From: a virus
Direction: 5' to 3' (one strand)
Length of the DNA stretch: 64,000 bases
Virus record (IMG/VR): IMGVR_UViG_3300009124_000005
Span: 27,699 to 91,698 of that record
Under the pieces are notes generated by a model. The model was not told where the DNA came from, did not search any database, and worked only from the letters and a program-made list of their open reading frames with translations. The position numbers were made by a program, and so were the translations under genes. Positions 1-8,340 of this stretch are shown here, one piece after another (positions within the stretch are counted from its first letter, which is position 1; each line of letters begins with the position of its first letter).

Positions 1-19
1 CGAACTATCCTAAACATCC

Positions 20-913
20 ATGTCTAATTTCGCAGAACTTAAGCGCAAGTCCCAGACCAACTTTGACTTCCTTCAAAAGGAACTCACTAAATCCAGCACT
101 TCCTCTGGTGGTGCCGATGAACGTCTCTGGAAGCCCGAACTTGACGCTAGCGGTAACGGTTATGCAGTATTGCGTTTCCTTCCCGCTCCTGAAGGGGAAA
201 CCCTTCCCTGGGCGAAACTATACCGTCACGCCTTCCAAGGACCAGGCGGTTGGTTGATTGAAAACTGTCTCACTACTAATGGTGATCAGTGTCCCGTCTG
301 TGCTCACAATAACAAGTTGTGGAACAGTGGGGTTGAGAGTGACAAAGATGTTGCTCGTAAACAGAAGCGTAAACTGGAATACTATTCCAACGTTCTGGTT
401 GTGAGTGACCCCAAGCACCCTGAAAATGAAGGTAAAGTATTTCTTTATAAGTATGGCAAGAAGATTCATGATAAGATCATCGGTGCTATGCAACCTGAAT
501 TCCAAGACGAATCTCCTGTAAATGTATTTGACTTTTGGGAAGGTGCTAACTTCAAGCTGAAGATCCGTACCATTGCTGGTTACTGGAACTATGATGCTTC
601 GGAGTTCACTGCACCTGCTGCACTCTCTACTGATGATGACGAGATGGAATCATTGTGGAAGCAAGCATACAGTCTGGAAGCATTCACTGCTTCTAGCGAG
701 TTCAAAGAGTATGGAGCTATTGAGAACCGTTTGAATGCTGTGCTTGGTCTTTCGACTCCTCGTGCAGTAGCACAAGAACAACAGGAAGAAGAGTTTGAAC
801 CAGTTGCTACCACTACTATTGGTAGTAATGATTTCAACTCACCAGATATCACCGCATCATCTACTGATGATGACGATGCTCTATCTTACTTCCAAAAACT
901 TGCTGAAGAATGA
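20..913 (+). CDS. gp32: gp32 single-stranded DNA-binding protein
   Basis: T4 gp32-type ssDNA-binding protein of the replication, recombination and repair machinery; it coats ssDNA and recruits replisome partners. It has 297 aa (T4: 301). The basic N-terminal segment is followed by the OB-fold core. A zinc site is visible as H70, C83, C91 and C94, with the same 13-residue H-C spacing as T4 H64/C77. The C-terminus is strongly acidic (Asp run near residues 283-287), as expected for the partner-binding tail. A terminator follows directly. Confidence 0.96.
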   Translation: MSNFAELKRKSQTNFDFLQKELTKSSTSSGGADERLWKPELDASGNGYAVLRFLPAPEGETLPWAKLYRHAFQGPGGWLIENCLTTNGDQCPVCAHNNKLWNSGVESDKDVARKQKRKLEYYSNVLVVSDPKHPENEGKVFLYKYGKKIHDKIIGAMQPEFQDESPVNVFDFWEGANFKLKIRTIAGYWNYDASEFTAPAALSTDDDEMESLWKQAYSLEAFTASSEFKEYGAIENRLNAVLGLSTPRAVAQEQQEEEFEPVATTTIGSNDFNSPDITASSTDDDDALSYFQKLAEE

Positions 914-920
914 TACAGCG

Positions 921-947
921 AAGGGGGTCTATGACCCCCTTTTTTTA
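921..947. terminator. Terminator between converging gp32 and gp53
   Basis: An 8-bp GC-rich stem (AGGGGGTC / GACCCCCT) with a TAT loop is followed by seven T residues on the plus strand. It ends gp32 transcription. The minus-strand gp53 stop codon lies in its distal part, so the two converging transcription units share this site. Confidence 0.9.
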
Positions 948-1625
948 TACCCCTGTTTTCTTCAGACGTTTTGAAATAAAATCTGATGATTGTTTATAGT
1001 TATTTTCTTTTCTAAATTCAGATACAAACTGTGTAAGGTATCTTGATTTTAATAAGTAGATTTCTCTGTGACTATTATTTAAATCTTCTTCATGATCAAA
1101 CGCACTCACTGGATATGATACTGATGAACCAGGAACGGTTACAGTATTAGTTCCATCCCAATAGTTGAAAGATTTATTATAAAAAGATTCATCTACTTTT
1201 AAACCCGCTTCCAACACAATAACAGGTACTTTTCTGGGCGTAGCATCACCAGTTAATGATTGATTAGTTTTTACTTCTCTGGTCTTGTAATATAGTGGAG
1301 CATAAGGATTCTCATACTTCTTTTCGCAGTACTTTTGCAGAGCATAAGATGATATCGGCCAGTCAAATAGTGGGTTAATAATATTGTTGGTAAGTATCAC
1401 AACCCAGTCGTAGAATGGTGTGTCGTAAGCAGCATTAGAAATAGTTGCTGGAGTTTCTCCATCTTCTACTGCATACTTGTTGTAGTAAACAGAAGAACTA
1501 AAGATCTCCGGAACTATTTCATATCTTCTGAAGAAATTCTTTGCAGTTACAAAGTCTGAACTTGTAAAAGGATATCCGATAGGTTTAGTATCGTATTCTA
1601 TGTTAGGAATGAGATTAAAGTACAT
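945..1625 (-). CDS. gp53: gp53 baseplate wedge protein
   Basis: Baseplate wedge subunit of the T4 gp53 family, which joins neighbouring wedges late in baseplate assembly. It has 226 aa (T4: 196). The core, roughly residues 29-105, has the family pattern: FFRRY, then DGETPATIS, then a stretch of WVV-LTN-IINPLFDWP. It is last in a four-gene minus-strand unit; its ATG overlaps the end of the gp48 gene by one base. Confidence 0.85.
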   Translation of the reverse strand: MYFNLIPNIEYDTKPIGYPFTSSDFVTAKNFFRRYEIVPEIFSSSVYYNKYAVEDGETPATISNAAYDTPFYDWVVILTNNIINPLFDWPISSYALQKYCEKKYENPYAPLYYKTREVKTNQSLTGDATPRKVPVIVLEAGLKVDESFYNKSFNYWDGTNTVTVPGSSVSYPVSAFDHEEDLNNSHREIYLLKSRYLTQFVSEFRKENNYKQSSDFISKRLKKTGV

Positions 1626-2617
1626 TAGAAAGACGCTGCTCCAATAGTGATATCTTCTGCAAACAGCATCTTCAACTCTGCAAAGTTGATTGTTATGTTA
1701 GTAGCAACTGGTGCTCCTCCTTCATATGAAGACCATGAACCATCAGGTGTATAGTTAATGGATACATTAGTGATAGCACAAGGTTTAAACTGTGATACAA
1801 ATGGATTCGGACTGCTGCCTGTCATAAAAGTTACCCGTACTACATTTGGGACATTAATAAAAGCACCACCTCCAAATGATGGAAGTATATTTTTTTTAAA
1901 GGTGTTGCAAATCGCACGAATTTGATTTGTTTCTTCTACGTTAGACGCAAACATTTTGTAAGTCAATGAAAATGTTCTCATCTCTGGAGATTCATACATC
2001 ATTTCTACATTAGGATTCACAATCGTACCACCAATTCCTCCTAATGCTTGGTTGAGAGTCACTCCAGAACCTAATGCCTTGTTAGCATTACTTACGAGGA
2101 AGTCTGCTGCTTTTTTTCTTGCCTCGTCGCCAAGATCTGTAATAGTGTCTCCTAAATTGAAGTCTCCACTCATTGCTTTCATCAAACGACCAGCAAGAAA
2201 CCCAAAACCAGCACCAGACCAGTTTGCACCATATTCTGACTGAACATCTTCAGGCATATACATTATAATATTCTTGCCAGATTTGTCTCCTAAAATATTC
2301 TCGCTGTCATTAAAATCTATAGATTCTGAATATTCTTCTGCGTTACCTGACGCACCTCCAGTTTTAAACGGTGGCTTGTATTTAAAGAATTCAAATGTAA
2401 CGTAGTCAGTGTCTCCTTCGATTCGTGCGTTACTATATGGGTATCTATAAGTAGAAGATTCTAAATTTAAACTGCCGAATTTAGAGGGTTTAAGCTTAAG
2501 TTTTTTTACTGCTGCTACTGCTTCCGAAGCCGCTTCTGCCACTTCCTCTTGACGTTTTTTAGCAGCTCTTGCAGCAGCAGCGTCTCTTTCTTTTCTCTTT
2601 TGCTCGGACCTACCCAT
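1625..2617 (-). CDS. gp48: gp48 baseplate tail-tube cap protein
   Basis: Baseplate protein of the gp48 type, which together with gp54 forms the platform on which the tail tube grows. It has 330 aa. Residues 1-40 are a charged Lys/Arg/Ala/Glu helix; the middle carries a segment typical of cyanophage gp48 (IIMYMPEDVQ, then Gly-rich GAGFGFLAGR); the C-terminal third is beta-rich with a conserved NFAELKMLF near the end. In this phage gp48 is on the opposite strand from gp54. Assignment rests on sequence recognition and the gp53/gp4 neighbours. Confidence 0.75.
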   Translation of the reverse strand: MGRSEQKRKERDAAAARAAKKRQEEVAEAASEAVAAVKKLKLKPSKFGSLNLESSTYRYPYSNARIEGDTDYVTFEFFKYKPPFKTGGASGNAEEYSESIDFNDSENILGDKSGKNIIMYMPEDVQSEYGANWSGAGFGFLAGRLMKAMSGDFNLGDTITDLGDEARKKAADFLVSNANKALGSGVTLNQALGGIGGTIVNPNVEMMYESPEMRTFSLTYKMFASNVEETNQIRAICNTFKKNILPSFGGGAFINVPNVVRVTFMTGSSPNPFVSQFKPCAITNVSINYTPDGSWSSYEGGAPVATNITINFAELKMLFAEDITIGAASF

Positions 2618-3288
2618 TACTGTACCATCTCCTTGTCTGACTGTTTACCATAACCTTTGATAACTCGTTGTGCTTTGATACGATCCTGATCTTTTTTAGA
2701 AATTTCATCCCATACAGATTCTTTATCGTATGCAATGTTACCAGATCCTTTTGTAATAACGAAGTCTTCAACAGGTAAGAAGATAGATGTCTCCCACTCA
2801 TCTATAGCAAGATCCAAGAAAGGACTTTTACAATGTGTCTTTATATATTTATGTATGATTATCTTGGGTAGGTCAATGAATCCACGTTCTAGTTTCTGAA
2901 TTACTTTAACTCTTGCTTTGGGTCTTAAGTAATGTAAATTAGCACCATAAAATTCATTGCCAAAGTCTTTTATTACATAGACTAATGGAAACTTATCGTA
3001 GTATGGTAGACTCTTTGTTTTTGCTTCGTACTCAAACAAATATAAGTGACCATCTCTTACTGTGGTCCGTAAAATATTTTCATCTTGTTGAGTATCATAT
3101 CGATCACGTTTTTCGATTTCTAATACTCTTTGTGGTTCTGTTTTATATGTAGATGAAAGTGACTTTACCTTGTCCCTATACCAGGACACGGATTTTTTTT
3201 CTCCGTTCGTTGCATCACTAACTTTTTCAAAGATAGTTTTATATGTATTAGCAGTTCCTCCGAACCCTTTACTTTTTGTTTTTGCCAT
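2617..3288 (-). CDS. Conserved T4-like phage protein, function not assigned
   Basis: A 223-aa protein between gp4 and gp48. The N-terminal 60 residues are Lys/Ser-rich. The middle carries a recurring phage motif: LYLFEYEAK, LPYYDKFPLV, then G-NLHYL-P-AR, which I have a sense of seeing in myovirus head/tail regions without a firm function. It overlaps gp4 by 20 bases and shares one base with gp48, so it is made with them as a late structural or morphogenesis protein. DNA end protector (gp2, next to gp4 in T4) is possible, but I see no decisive motif. Confidence 0.6.
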   Translation of the reverse strand: MAKTKSKGFGGTANTYKTIFEKVSDATNGEKKSVSWYRDKVKSLSSTYKTEPQRVLEIEKRDRYDTQQDENILRTTVRDGHLYLFEYEAKTKSLPYYDKFPLVYVIKDFGNEFYGANLHYLRPKARVKVIQKLERGFIDLPKIIIHKYIKTHCKSPFLDLAIDEWETSIFLPVEDFVITKGSGNIAYDKESVWDEISKKDQDRIKAQRVIKGYGKQSDKEMVQ

Positions 3289-3733
3289 TAGATCTTCCTA
3301 CTCCTAAATGATCTTCGGTAAGGATTAAAAATTTCATCTGTCTATCCTCACAAAAGTCTTCAGCAGCGTCCCATTTGGCACGGTTCTTCATAAATGTAAA
3401 GACTTCTTTTTTCCAAGCGACAGTTTTGCGTTTGGGTTTTTCATTAGGTGGTTGTGTTTGTTTTTTAGGTTTCACTTCAATAATATACTTTTGATATTTA
3501 CCACTCTTATCTTTTACTTTGATGTAAAAGTCTGGATAATATCTATGTACTCTTCCGTCAGTAGGACACTTGTAAGGAATAATTATTTCCTCACTACCCC
3601 ACTCGATGATGCTACCATTATGATCACAGAAGAACATAAATTTACGCTCCCATAGCGAGCGATAAATTATTCTGGTTGGATTTCCTTTGTACTTCCGTGG
3701 GTTAGTTGGCTTATAAATGCCTGAATATGCCAT
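3269..3733 (-). CDS. gp4: gp4 head completion protein
   Basis: Head completion protein of the T4 gp4 (gp50/65) family, needed to finish filled heads before tail joining. It has 154 aa (T4: 150). It starts MAYSG like T4 gp4 and has the conserved sequence W-SE...IPY, then P67-D68 and E86-V87-K88 followed by PKK-TQPP. The P-D...E-x-K arrangement is a PD-(D/E)XK nuclease signature, so a DNA-trimming role is plausible. A late promoter box (CTAAATA) lies on the minus strand 28 bp upstream. Confidence 0.88.
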   Translation of the reverse strand: MAYSGIYKPTNPRKYKGNPTRIIYRSLWERKFMFFCDHNGSIIEWGSEEIIIPYKCPTDGRVHRYYPDFYIKVKDKSGKYQKYIIEVKPKKQTQPPNEKPKRKTVAWKKEVFTFMKNRAKWDAAEDFCEDRQMKFLILTEDHLGVGRSNGKNKK

Positions 3734-3734
3734 G

Positions 3735-3741
3735 CTAAATA
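3735..3741 (+). promoter_or_regulatory. Late promoter box for gp54
   Basis: CTAAATA on the plus strand. In T4-like phages the gp55-type late sigma reads TATAAATA-like -10 boxes; cyanophages often have CTAAATA. Initiation is expected about 6 bp downstream (near 3748). That places the ATG at 3745 before the transcript start and supports the GTG at 3769 as the gp54 start. Confidence 0.75.
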
Positions 3742-3760
3742 TAGATGGACCAACTATTTT

Positions 3761-3767
3761 TATTTAG
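3761..3767 (-). promoter_or_regulatory. Late promoter box for gp4 operon
   Basis: TATTTAG on the plus strand reads CTAAATA on the minus strand and sits 28-34 bp upstream of the gp4 start codon. It forms a mirror image of the gp54 box, so both divergent late units start from the same 33-bp stretch. Confidence 0.72.
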
Positions 3768-3768
3768 C

Positions 3769-4491
3769 GTGTCATTAGATACTTTCATACAATCTATTGC
3801 TAAACAGGGGGGGATGTCCTTCTCTAATGGTTATGATGTTGAGTTTAATCTTCCGAATAAGGATGAGAAAAAAGGTAGTGGGTTAGGGTTAACCGACTAC
3901 CTTAAAGAAAAATGTGGTATTGAAGGCATTGGTGGGTCCACTAATGCAACTAATATGGGTGGATTAGTTCAGATGCTTTGTGATGAAGCACAACTTCCTA
4001 ATGTACAGGCAGCAGTAGGACAGTTGAGTGGTAGAGTTATGGGAGAAAGTCAGATTAGTTATCCATATGCCAGATTTTACAGTGATTTGTCACTCACATG
4101 GATGTGTGATGCTAATATGATACCACTCAAATTTATTACGGGTTGGCATAACTATATCTTTGATGGTAATCAAAATGATTCTCCTATCAATAAGGAGAAA
4201 AGTAATTTAGAGGCAGTAAAGAATACACAACCCAATCCAATAACCAGAGCGATACGACTGAAATATCCTGAACAATATATGTGTCAGAAGGTAAAAATTA
4301 CCAAAACTGAAAAGGGTAGATCCGCTCCTAACTCCCGAGTACCGATTAGTTACATCTTGGAAAATGTTTATCCATATTCTATTGATTCTATTCCGTTGTC
4401 CTATGGTACTTCACAGATCACCAAGGTAACTGCTAACTTTTACTATCAAAAACATACTGTTGTTCTTAACGATGGTACTGATCAACACTAG
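3769..4491 (+). CDS. gp54: gp54 tail-tube initiator, tube-like fold
   Basis: Baseplate protein of the gp54/gp19 tube-protein family, which starts tail-tube polymerisation on the baseplate. From GTG it has 240 aa. The N-terminus (MSLDTFIQSIAKQ) resembles that of T4 gp54. Mid-protein motifs are the tube-family pattern: LPNVQAA-GQLSGR, then YPYARFYSDLSLTWMCDANM, then FITGWHNYIF. An in-frame ATG at 3745 would add eight residues but lies upstream of the predicted late transcript start, so I prefer GTG. It could be another tube-like protein, but the position next to gp4/gp48 and before gp26 fits gp54. Confidence 0.72.
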   Translation: MSLDTFIQSIAKQGGMSFSNGYDVEFNLPNKDEKKGSGLGLTDYLKEKCGIEGIGGSTNATNMGGLVQMLCDEAQLPNVQAAVGQLSGRVMGESQISYPYARFYSDLSLTWMCDANMIPLKFITGWHNYIFDGNQNDSPINKEKSNLEAVKNTQPNPITRAIRLKYPEQYMCQKVKITKTEKGRSAPNSRVPISYILENVYPYSIDSIPLSYGTSQITKVTANFYYQKHTVVLNDGTDQH

Positions 4492-4526
4492 TAAGGCAAA
4501 TTTGACTTTTCAGTTACAAAAAAGTC

Positions 4527-4577
4527 GAAAAAAAATCGCCACCAAAAATTGACTCAAAAAGTCGAACTAAATAAATA
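4527..4577 (+). promoter_or_regulatory. Late promoter with conserved upstream A-tract element (copy 1)
   Basis: The 14-bp element GAAAAAAAATCGCC (4527-4540) is followed exactly 40 bp later (start to start) by CTAAATA (4567-4573), with AAAAAGTCG between. An identical arrangement with the same spacing occurs at 16525-16571 and a degenerate one at 60041-60085. It precedes the gp26 operon; the ATG is 33 bp after the start of the box. Confidence 0.75.
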
Positions 4578-4599
4578 TACGATTTGAACTCACATATCA

Positions 4600-5313
4600 A
4601 TGGCATTACCTAAACTTGGCGTACCTACGTATGAACTTACGTTGCCTTCTACCGGGAAAACTGTAAAATATAGACCATTTCTTGTTAAAGAAGAAAAAGT
4701 ACTACTTTTAGCATTAGAATCTGATAATGAGAAAGAAGTAATTACTGCTGTAAAAAACACATTGCGAGCATGTGTATTATCTAGAGTAAAAGTTGATCAA
4801 CTACCATCATTCGATCTGGAGTACCTATTTCTTAAGATTCGTGCTGCTGCTGTCGGTGAAGTTATCGAAATGACGGTAACTTGTACTGATGATAACGAAA
4901 CTCAAGCAAAAGCATCAATCAATATTGATGAGGTTGAGGTAAAGAAAGATGATAAGCATAGTAGAAAGATTATGCTTACAGACGATATGGGGATTATGCT
5001 CAATTATCCAAGTATGGATAGATTTATTGAATCGCAGTTTCTCAACAAAGATTTAGATCCAGAGCATATTTTCAACTTTATTGCTGAACATATTGAGCAA
5101 ATTTTTGATGGTGAAGATGTATATGATTCTACAACTACCACAAAGAAAGAGTTTCGTGAGTTTGTTGAGGGGTTGACCAGCAAACAGTTTGAAGCAATTC
5201 AAAACTTTTATGAGACTATGCCTCGCTTACTACACACATTTAAGGTGTTGAATCCTAATACTGGTAATGAATGTGAGTATACTATTGAGGGATTGCAAAG
5301 TTTTTTCGCATAG
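4600..5313 (+). CDS. gp26: gp26 baseplate hub assembly protein
   Basis: T4 gp26-type protein, in T4 a small factor needed to assemble the baseplate hub. It has 237 aa (T4: 208). It begins MALPKLGVPTYELTLPSTG, with a beta-rich N-terminus that has the family pattern YRPFLVKEEK-LL-A, followed by helical segments. In T4 gp26 and gp51 are adjacent and hub-assembly specific; here a gp51-like tail follows in the -1 frame. The zero-frame stop (TAG 5311) comes only four bases after a slippery heptamer, so this gene probably also makes a longer gp26-gp51 fusion. Confidence 0.85.
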   Translation: MALPKLGVPTYELTLPSTGKTVKYRPFLVKEEKVLLLALESDNEKEVITAVKNTLRACVLSRVKVDQLPSFDLEYLFLKIRAAAVGEVIEMTVTCTDDNETQAKASINIDEVEVKKDDKHSRKIMLTDDMGIMLNYPSMDRFIESQFLNKDLDPEHIFNFIAEHIEQIFDGEDVYDSTTTTKKEFREFVEGLTSKQFEAIQNFYETMPRLLHTFKVLNPNTGNECEYTIEGLQSFFA

Positions 5314-5340
5314 CGGTCTTCCAGAATAGTTTGGAGGGCT
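5301..5340 (+). promoter_or_regulatory. -1 programmed ribosomal frameshift signal
   Basis: The heptamer T TTT TTC (5301-5307) is in phase with gp26 codons AGT TTT TTC. After an 8-base spacer there is an 8-bp stem (5316-5323 with 5332-5339, including two G-U pairs) with an 8-base loop; a G-U pair can extend it. The zero frame stops at 5311. The -1 frame stays open to 5498. Heptamer type, spacer and stem match the X XXY YYZ rule used by phage tail chaperones of the lambda G/GT type. Confidence 0.8.
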
Positions 5341-5498
5341 ATTACAAAACTAACTTTGCTTTGATGCAGTACCATAAATACTCTTTGACGGAGATTGAAC
5401 ACCTCATGCCGTGGGAAAGAGAAGTTTATACTGCTCTTCTAATTCAACATATTCAAGAGGAAAAGAAAAAAGCAGAGGAAGCAAAGGCTCGTAGATGA
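5307..5498 (+). CDS. gp51: gp51-like hub assembly protein, -1 frame extension of gp26
   Basis: A 63-codon reading frame continuing gp26 by -1 frameshift, giving a fusion of about 299 aa. It reads QNSLEGYYKTNFALMQYHK, then YSL-EIEHLMPWEREVY-ALL, then a Lys/Glu-rich helix. The M(L)PWERE-Y-ALL core is typical of short T4-like gp51 and of tail-chaperone C-terminal parts. The only in-frame ATG (5364) lacks a Shine-Dalgarno and would cut off the conserved N-terminal part; TTG 5331 is another weak option. The stop overlaps the next start (ATGA at 5495). Confidence 0.72.
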   Translation, partial: RIAVFQNSLEGYYKTNFALMQYHKYSLTEIEHLMPWEREVYTALLIQHIQEEKKKAEEAKARR

Positions 5499-8311
5499 AC
5501 TTCAACACCCCAGCACCAAAAGATATCGTAAGATGGTATAGGAAAGGTGTGCCTGGTGGTGGACAGAAGGATCGCATCTTTGATAGATTAAAAGCAAAGT
5601 TAACTGGCGGCACGGATGATAGTGGCACCAGTTACTTTTCTATGTTGGAGAAGAAACTCTCCGATAAAGATGCTGATATAATTATCAAGAATATGAAGAA
5701 GGATATCGATGGATATCCTATGTTTGAGACTGGTAGTACCAGTGGTCAGGATGAGAGAACATATCAAGAATGGATTGTTGAGAGATATTTAAAAACGGCT
5801 GGTACGGAAGGATTTACTGATACATCTGTTGCTGAAGAAAAGAAAGAAGAAGAAGTAGAAGAAGAAGCAGAAGAGATTGTAGAGGAAGCAGAAGAAGAAG
5901 TAAAAGAGAACATTGAAGAAGCAGTTGAGGTAGTAGACGAAGTAATAGAAGAAGCAGATGTATCGGAAGAAACGGGCGATATATCAGACATTACAGATAT
6001 TTTACCGCAATCATTTATCGATGCAGTAAATCAAAAGCAAGGAACAGATTATCAAAAGACAAAGAAATCTACTGGGGTATCAAACACCAAGATTTTATCA
6101 ACACTTGTTGGATCATTACAAAAAATCCAAGGACAACTTGGTAGTATTGATAATGAACTGAAAAAGCAGAATGCTCTTATTGGTGCTGCGTTAGGGACCA
6201 CTGTAAGCAATCTTAATCAGATTGAGACCAGTCATGATGGTCTTAATGATAGATTCGATGGTATTCTAGAAGCATTTGAAGCACAGACCGCATTAAAGAA
6301 AAAAGAACTTGATGATGCAGAAATTGATGCTGCTATTGATGAACAAGACGATGTTATTGATGCTGCAGGAACAGAAGATATAAAAGGTTTTGATCCTAGA
6401 AAAGCGGGATCACCTGGTTATATTACTGGGTGGATTAAGAAAGCTCTTGGTAAACTATGGAAAAAATTTGCTCCTAAAAAAGTACGAGCGATTGTTAGAC
6501 TTTTTAGAAATAAGTTAGCAAAATTTGCTCCTAAAAAACTTATACAATCTGTAACAAAAAAAGCACTTGGTATTAGTGCTGATGCTGGTAGACGTGGTGC
6601 TCAAAGAGTTGTAACTAGAAGTGCATTACAGATAGGAGGTAAGAAATTAGCCCAAGCAGGTGCTGTTAAAGCAACTCAAGCATTTGTTAAGAAAGCAGCA
6701 TTAGGATTGATGCGTCCTATTATAAAACGCATCCCTATCTTTGGTGGATTGATTGATTTTGCTGTCTCACTGATGTTAGGAGAACCTGTAGGTAGAGCAG
6801 CAGCAAAAGCAGTGGGTGCTACTCTTGGTGGAGTTTTAGGAACGTTCATCCCCATTCCATTTGTTGGAACTGTTATTGGTGGTGTTCTTGGAGATATGGT
6901 GGGTGGATTCTTGTATGATGCACTGACTGGCGGGGGTGGTTCTACACCTAAAAAACAAGAAACCCCACAACAGAAAGAAACTGGTGGTTTAACAAAACCT
7001 GGACCTGCAGTATTACATGGTACTGAAGCAATTATTCCTGCAGATCGGTATGAATCTGGTACAAAGAATCAAGATATGACAGGCAACGCACTGTCGCCTA
7101 TTGGTGGAGCATTGATTGGAGCATCTGCTAACTTCTTGACACAAGCAGGACCAGCAGCATCTTTAGTTGCTCCTATGTTTAAGCAATCTGCCAACGCATT
7201 GACAAAGTTCTTTGATGTACCTGCAACACTCGCACAGACAAATGTTGGTGGATCATTTGCTGGTATTGATACTACGATAAAAGATGCTAAAAAGAAGAGT
7301 GATGATGAAGAGAATATAAATCCAGATGAGTTTGGACCTGAAGGTGGAATAGCAGAAGAAAAAATGCTCGATAAAATGAAGGGTGGGGTGACCGGATTCT
7401 TTGGTGGTATGCTAAAGTTATTTGGCATAAGAATGCCACCCGAAGTTGACGTTAATGATGATGATGGTAATGGTGGTAAATTTGGAGGAAATGGTAAGTT
7501 TATTCAGGGCAACTCTGGAGCGTCTGGTGGCATACATTATCATATTGGTCCTGGTAGTTATCAAGATGGAAATATTACCTCTTCAGCTGGTAATGCTGAT
7601 GCAAGAGCAGTAGCAGAAAAAGTAGTTAAGCATTTCCAAGGTAAAAAGAGTATCTACATTGGTAGATTGGGGTACACTGTTAAAGAATCTGATACCCCAG
7701 CGATTATCAAAGAGAAAGTAAAACGAGGACAGGAGGTACATAGTTCTGGTCGTGGGTCACAAGGTGGTATTGACTTGCAGATTGGTGGTGCATCATATCC
7801 TGGAGCAAAAGTTCCTTTCCCATTAAAAACTGAAGGTCTTAAGTATCGTACTGGAGGTTTTGGTGTAACTGCTAAAGTTTCTGGTTCAAATGCATTTGTA
7901 GCACATGGACTGTATGATGAAAATGGTAAGCAAGCACCACAAGAAGACAGTGTAGTATATGGTGAAGGTGGGGATACTCCATCAGTACCAACACAGATTG
8001 TCGTTGGTGATAGAGGAAAAGAAAAGGTTATGAAAAACCTGGTTGCTTCTTTTAAACCAGTATCTGATATGCTTGATGCATTTAACGCAGCACAGTCAAC
8101 AGATGAGGTGATTGCTGCCACTAGAGCATATGCTCCTGAAGTTCTTATGTATGATGATGATGAAGAGGGTGGGATGGGACAACAGATTATTGTGGTAAAT
8201 AATACACCACCTATGGCACCGATGCCTATGGGTGGTGGTGGTACTATAGTAACAAGAAAACCTACTACATCAGCATCAAAAACTTTACTGATGCAAAAAC
8301 TATTTGCTTGA
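5495..8311 (+). CDS. Tail tape-measure candidate (gp29 position)
   Basis: A 938-aa tail protein, probably the tape measure. A short N-terminal globular region (1-110) is followed by a Glu-rich segment (about 115-160), a coiled coil (about 195-290) ending in QTALKKK, a basic helix (310-390) and a Gly-zipper hydrophobic stretch (about 405-480; GG-LG-FIPIPFVGTVIGG). Next comes GGL-KPGPAVLHGTEAIIP, a motif common in tape measures, and a Gly/Asp-rich C-terminal half. Position after gp26/gp51 corresponds to T4 27-28-29. It is paralogous in layout to the next gene. T4 gp29 is shorter (590 aa). Confidence 0.65.
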   Translation: MNFNTPAPKDIVRWYRKGVPGGGQKDRIFDRLKAKLTGGTDDSGTSYFSMLEKKLSDKDADIIIKNMKKDIDGYPMFETGSTSGQDERTYQEWIVERYLKTAGTEGFTDTSVAEEKKEEEVEEEAEEIVEEAEEEVKENIEEAVEVVDEVIEEADVSEETGDISDITDILPQSFIDAVNQKQGTDYQKTKKSTGVSNTKILSTLVGSLQKIQGQLGSIDNELKKQNALIGAALGTTVSNLNQIETSHDGLNDRFDGILEAFEAQTALKKKELDDAEIDAAIDEQDDVIDAAGTEDIKGFDPRKAGSPGYITGWIKKALGKLWKKFAPKKVRAIVRLFRNKLAKFAPKKLIQSVTKKALGISADAGRRGAQRVVTRSALQIGGKKLAQAGAVKATQAFVKKAALGLMRPIIKRIPIFGGLIDFAVSLMLGEPVGRAAAKAVGATLGGVLGTFIPIPFVGTVIGGVLGDMVGGFLYDALTGGGGSTPKKQETPQQKETGGLTKPGPAVLHGTEAIIPADRYESGTKNQDMTGNALSPIGGALIGASANFLTQAGPAASLVAPMFKQSANALTKFFDVPATLAQTNVGGSFAGIDTTIKDAKKKSDDEENINPDEFGPEGGIAEEKMLDKMKGGVTGFFGGMLKLFGIRMPPEVDVNDDDGNGGKFGGNGKFIQGNSGASGGIHYHIGPGSYQDGNITSSAGNADARAVAEKVVKHFQGKKSIYIGRLGYTVKESDTPAIIKEKVKRGQEVHSSGRGSQGGIDLQIGGASYPGAKVPFPLKTEGLKYRTGGFGVTAKVSGSNAFVAHGLYDENGKQAPQEDSVVYGEGGDTPSVPTQIVVGDRGKEKVMKNLVASFKPVSDMLDAFNAAQSTDEVIAATRAYAPEVLMYDDDEEGGMGQQIIVVNNTPPMAPMPMGGGGTIVTRKPTTSASKTLLMQKLFA

Positions 8312-8312
8312 A

Positions 8313-8320
8313 AATAAATA
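8313..8320 (+). promoter_or_regulatory. Late promoter box
   Basis: AATAAATA, 28 bp before the ATG of the lysozyme-domain gene; fits the NATAAATA late consensus. Confidence 0.6.
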
Positions 8321-8340
8321 AAGGCATAGAGGCATAACTA

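Noticed and set aside
2617-3288. Naming this gene gp2 (DNA end protector)
   Set aside because: Adjacent to gp4 as in T4, but I see no diagnostic motif, so it remains unassigned.
3745-3768. ATG 3745 as start of gp54
   Set aside because: Predicted late transcript begins near 3748, after this ATG; GTG 3769 gives the expected N-terminus.
5830-5965. Glu-rich GAAGAA tract as a repeat element
   Set aside because: It is in-frame low complexity in the tape-measure candidate, not a DNA repeat element.
7069-8121. Minus-strand open frames opposite the tape-measure gene
   Set aside because: Low-complexity Ser/Pro/Ala translations of a Gly/Asp-rich gene; no start signals or family match.
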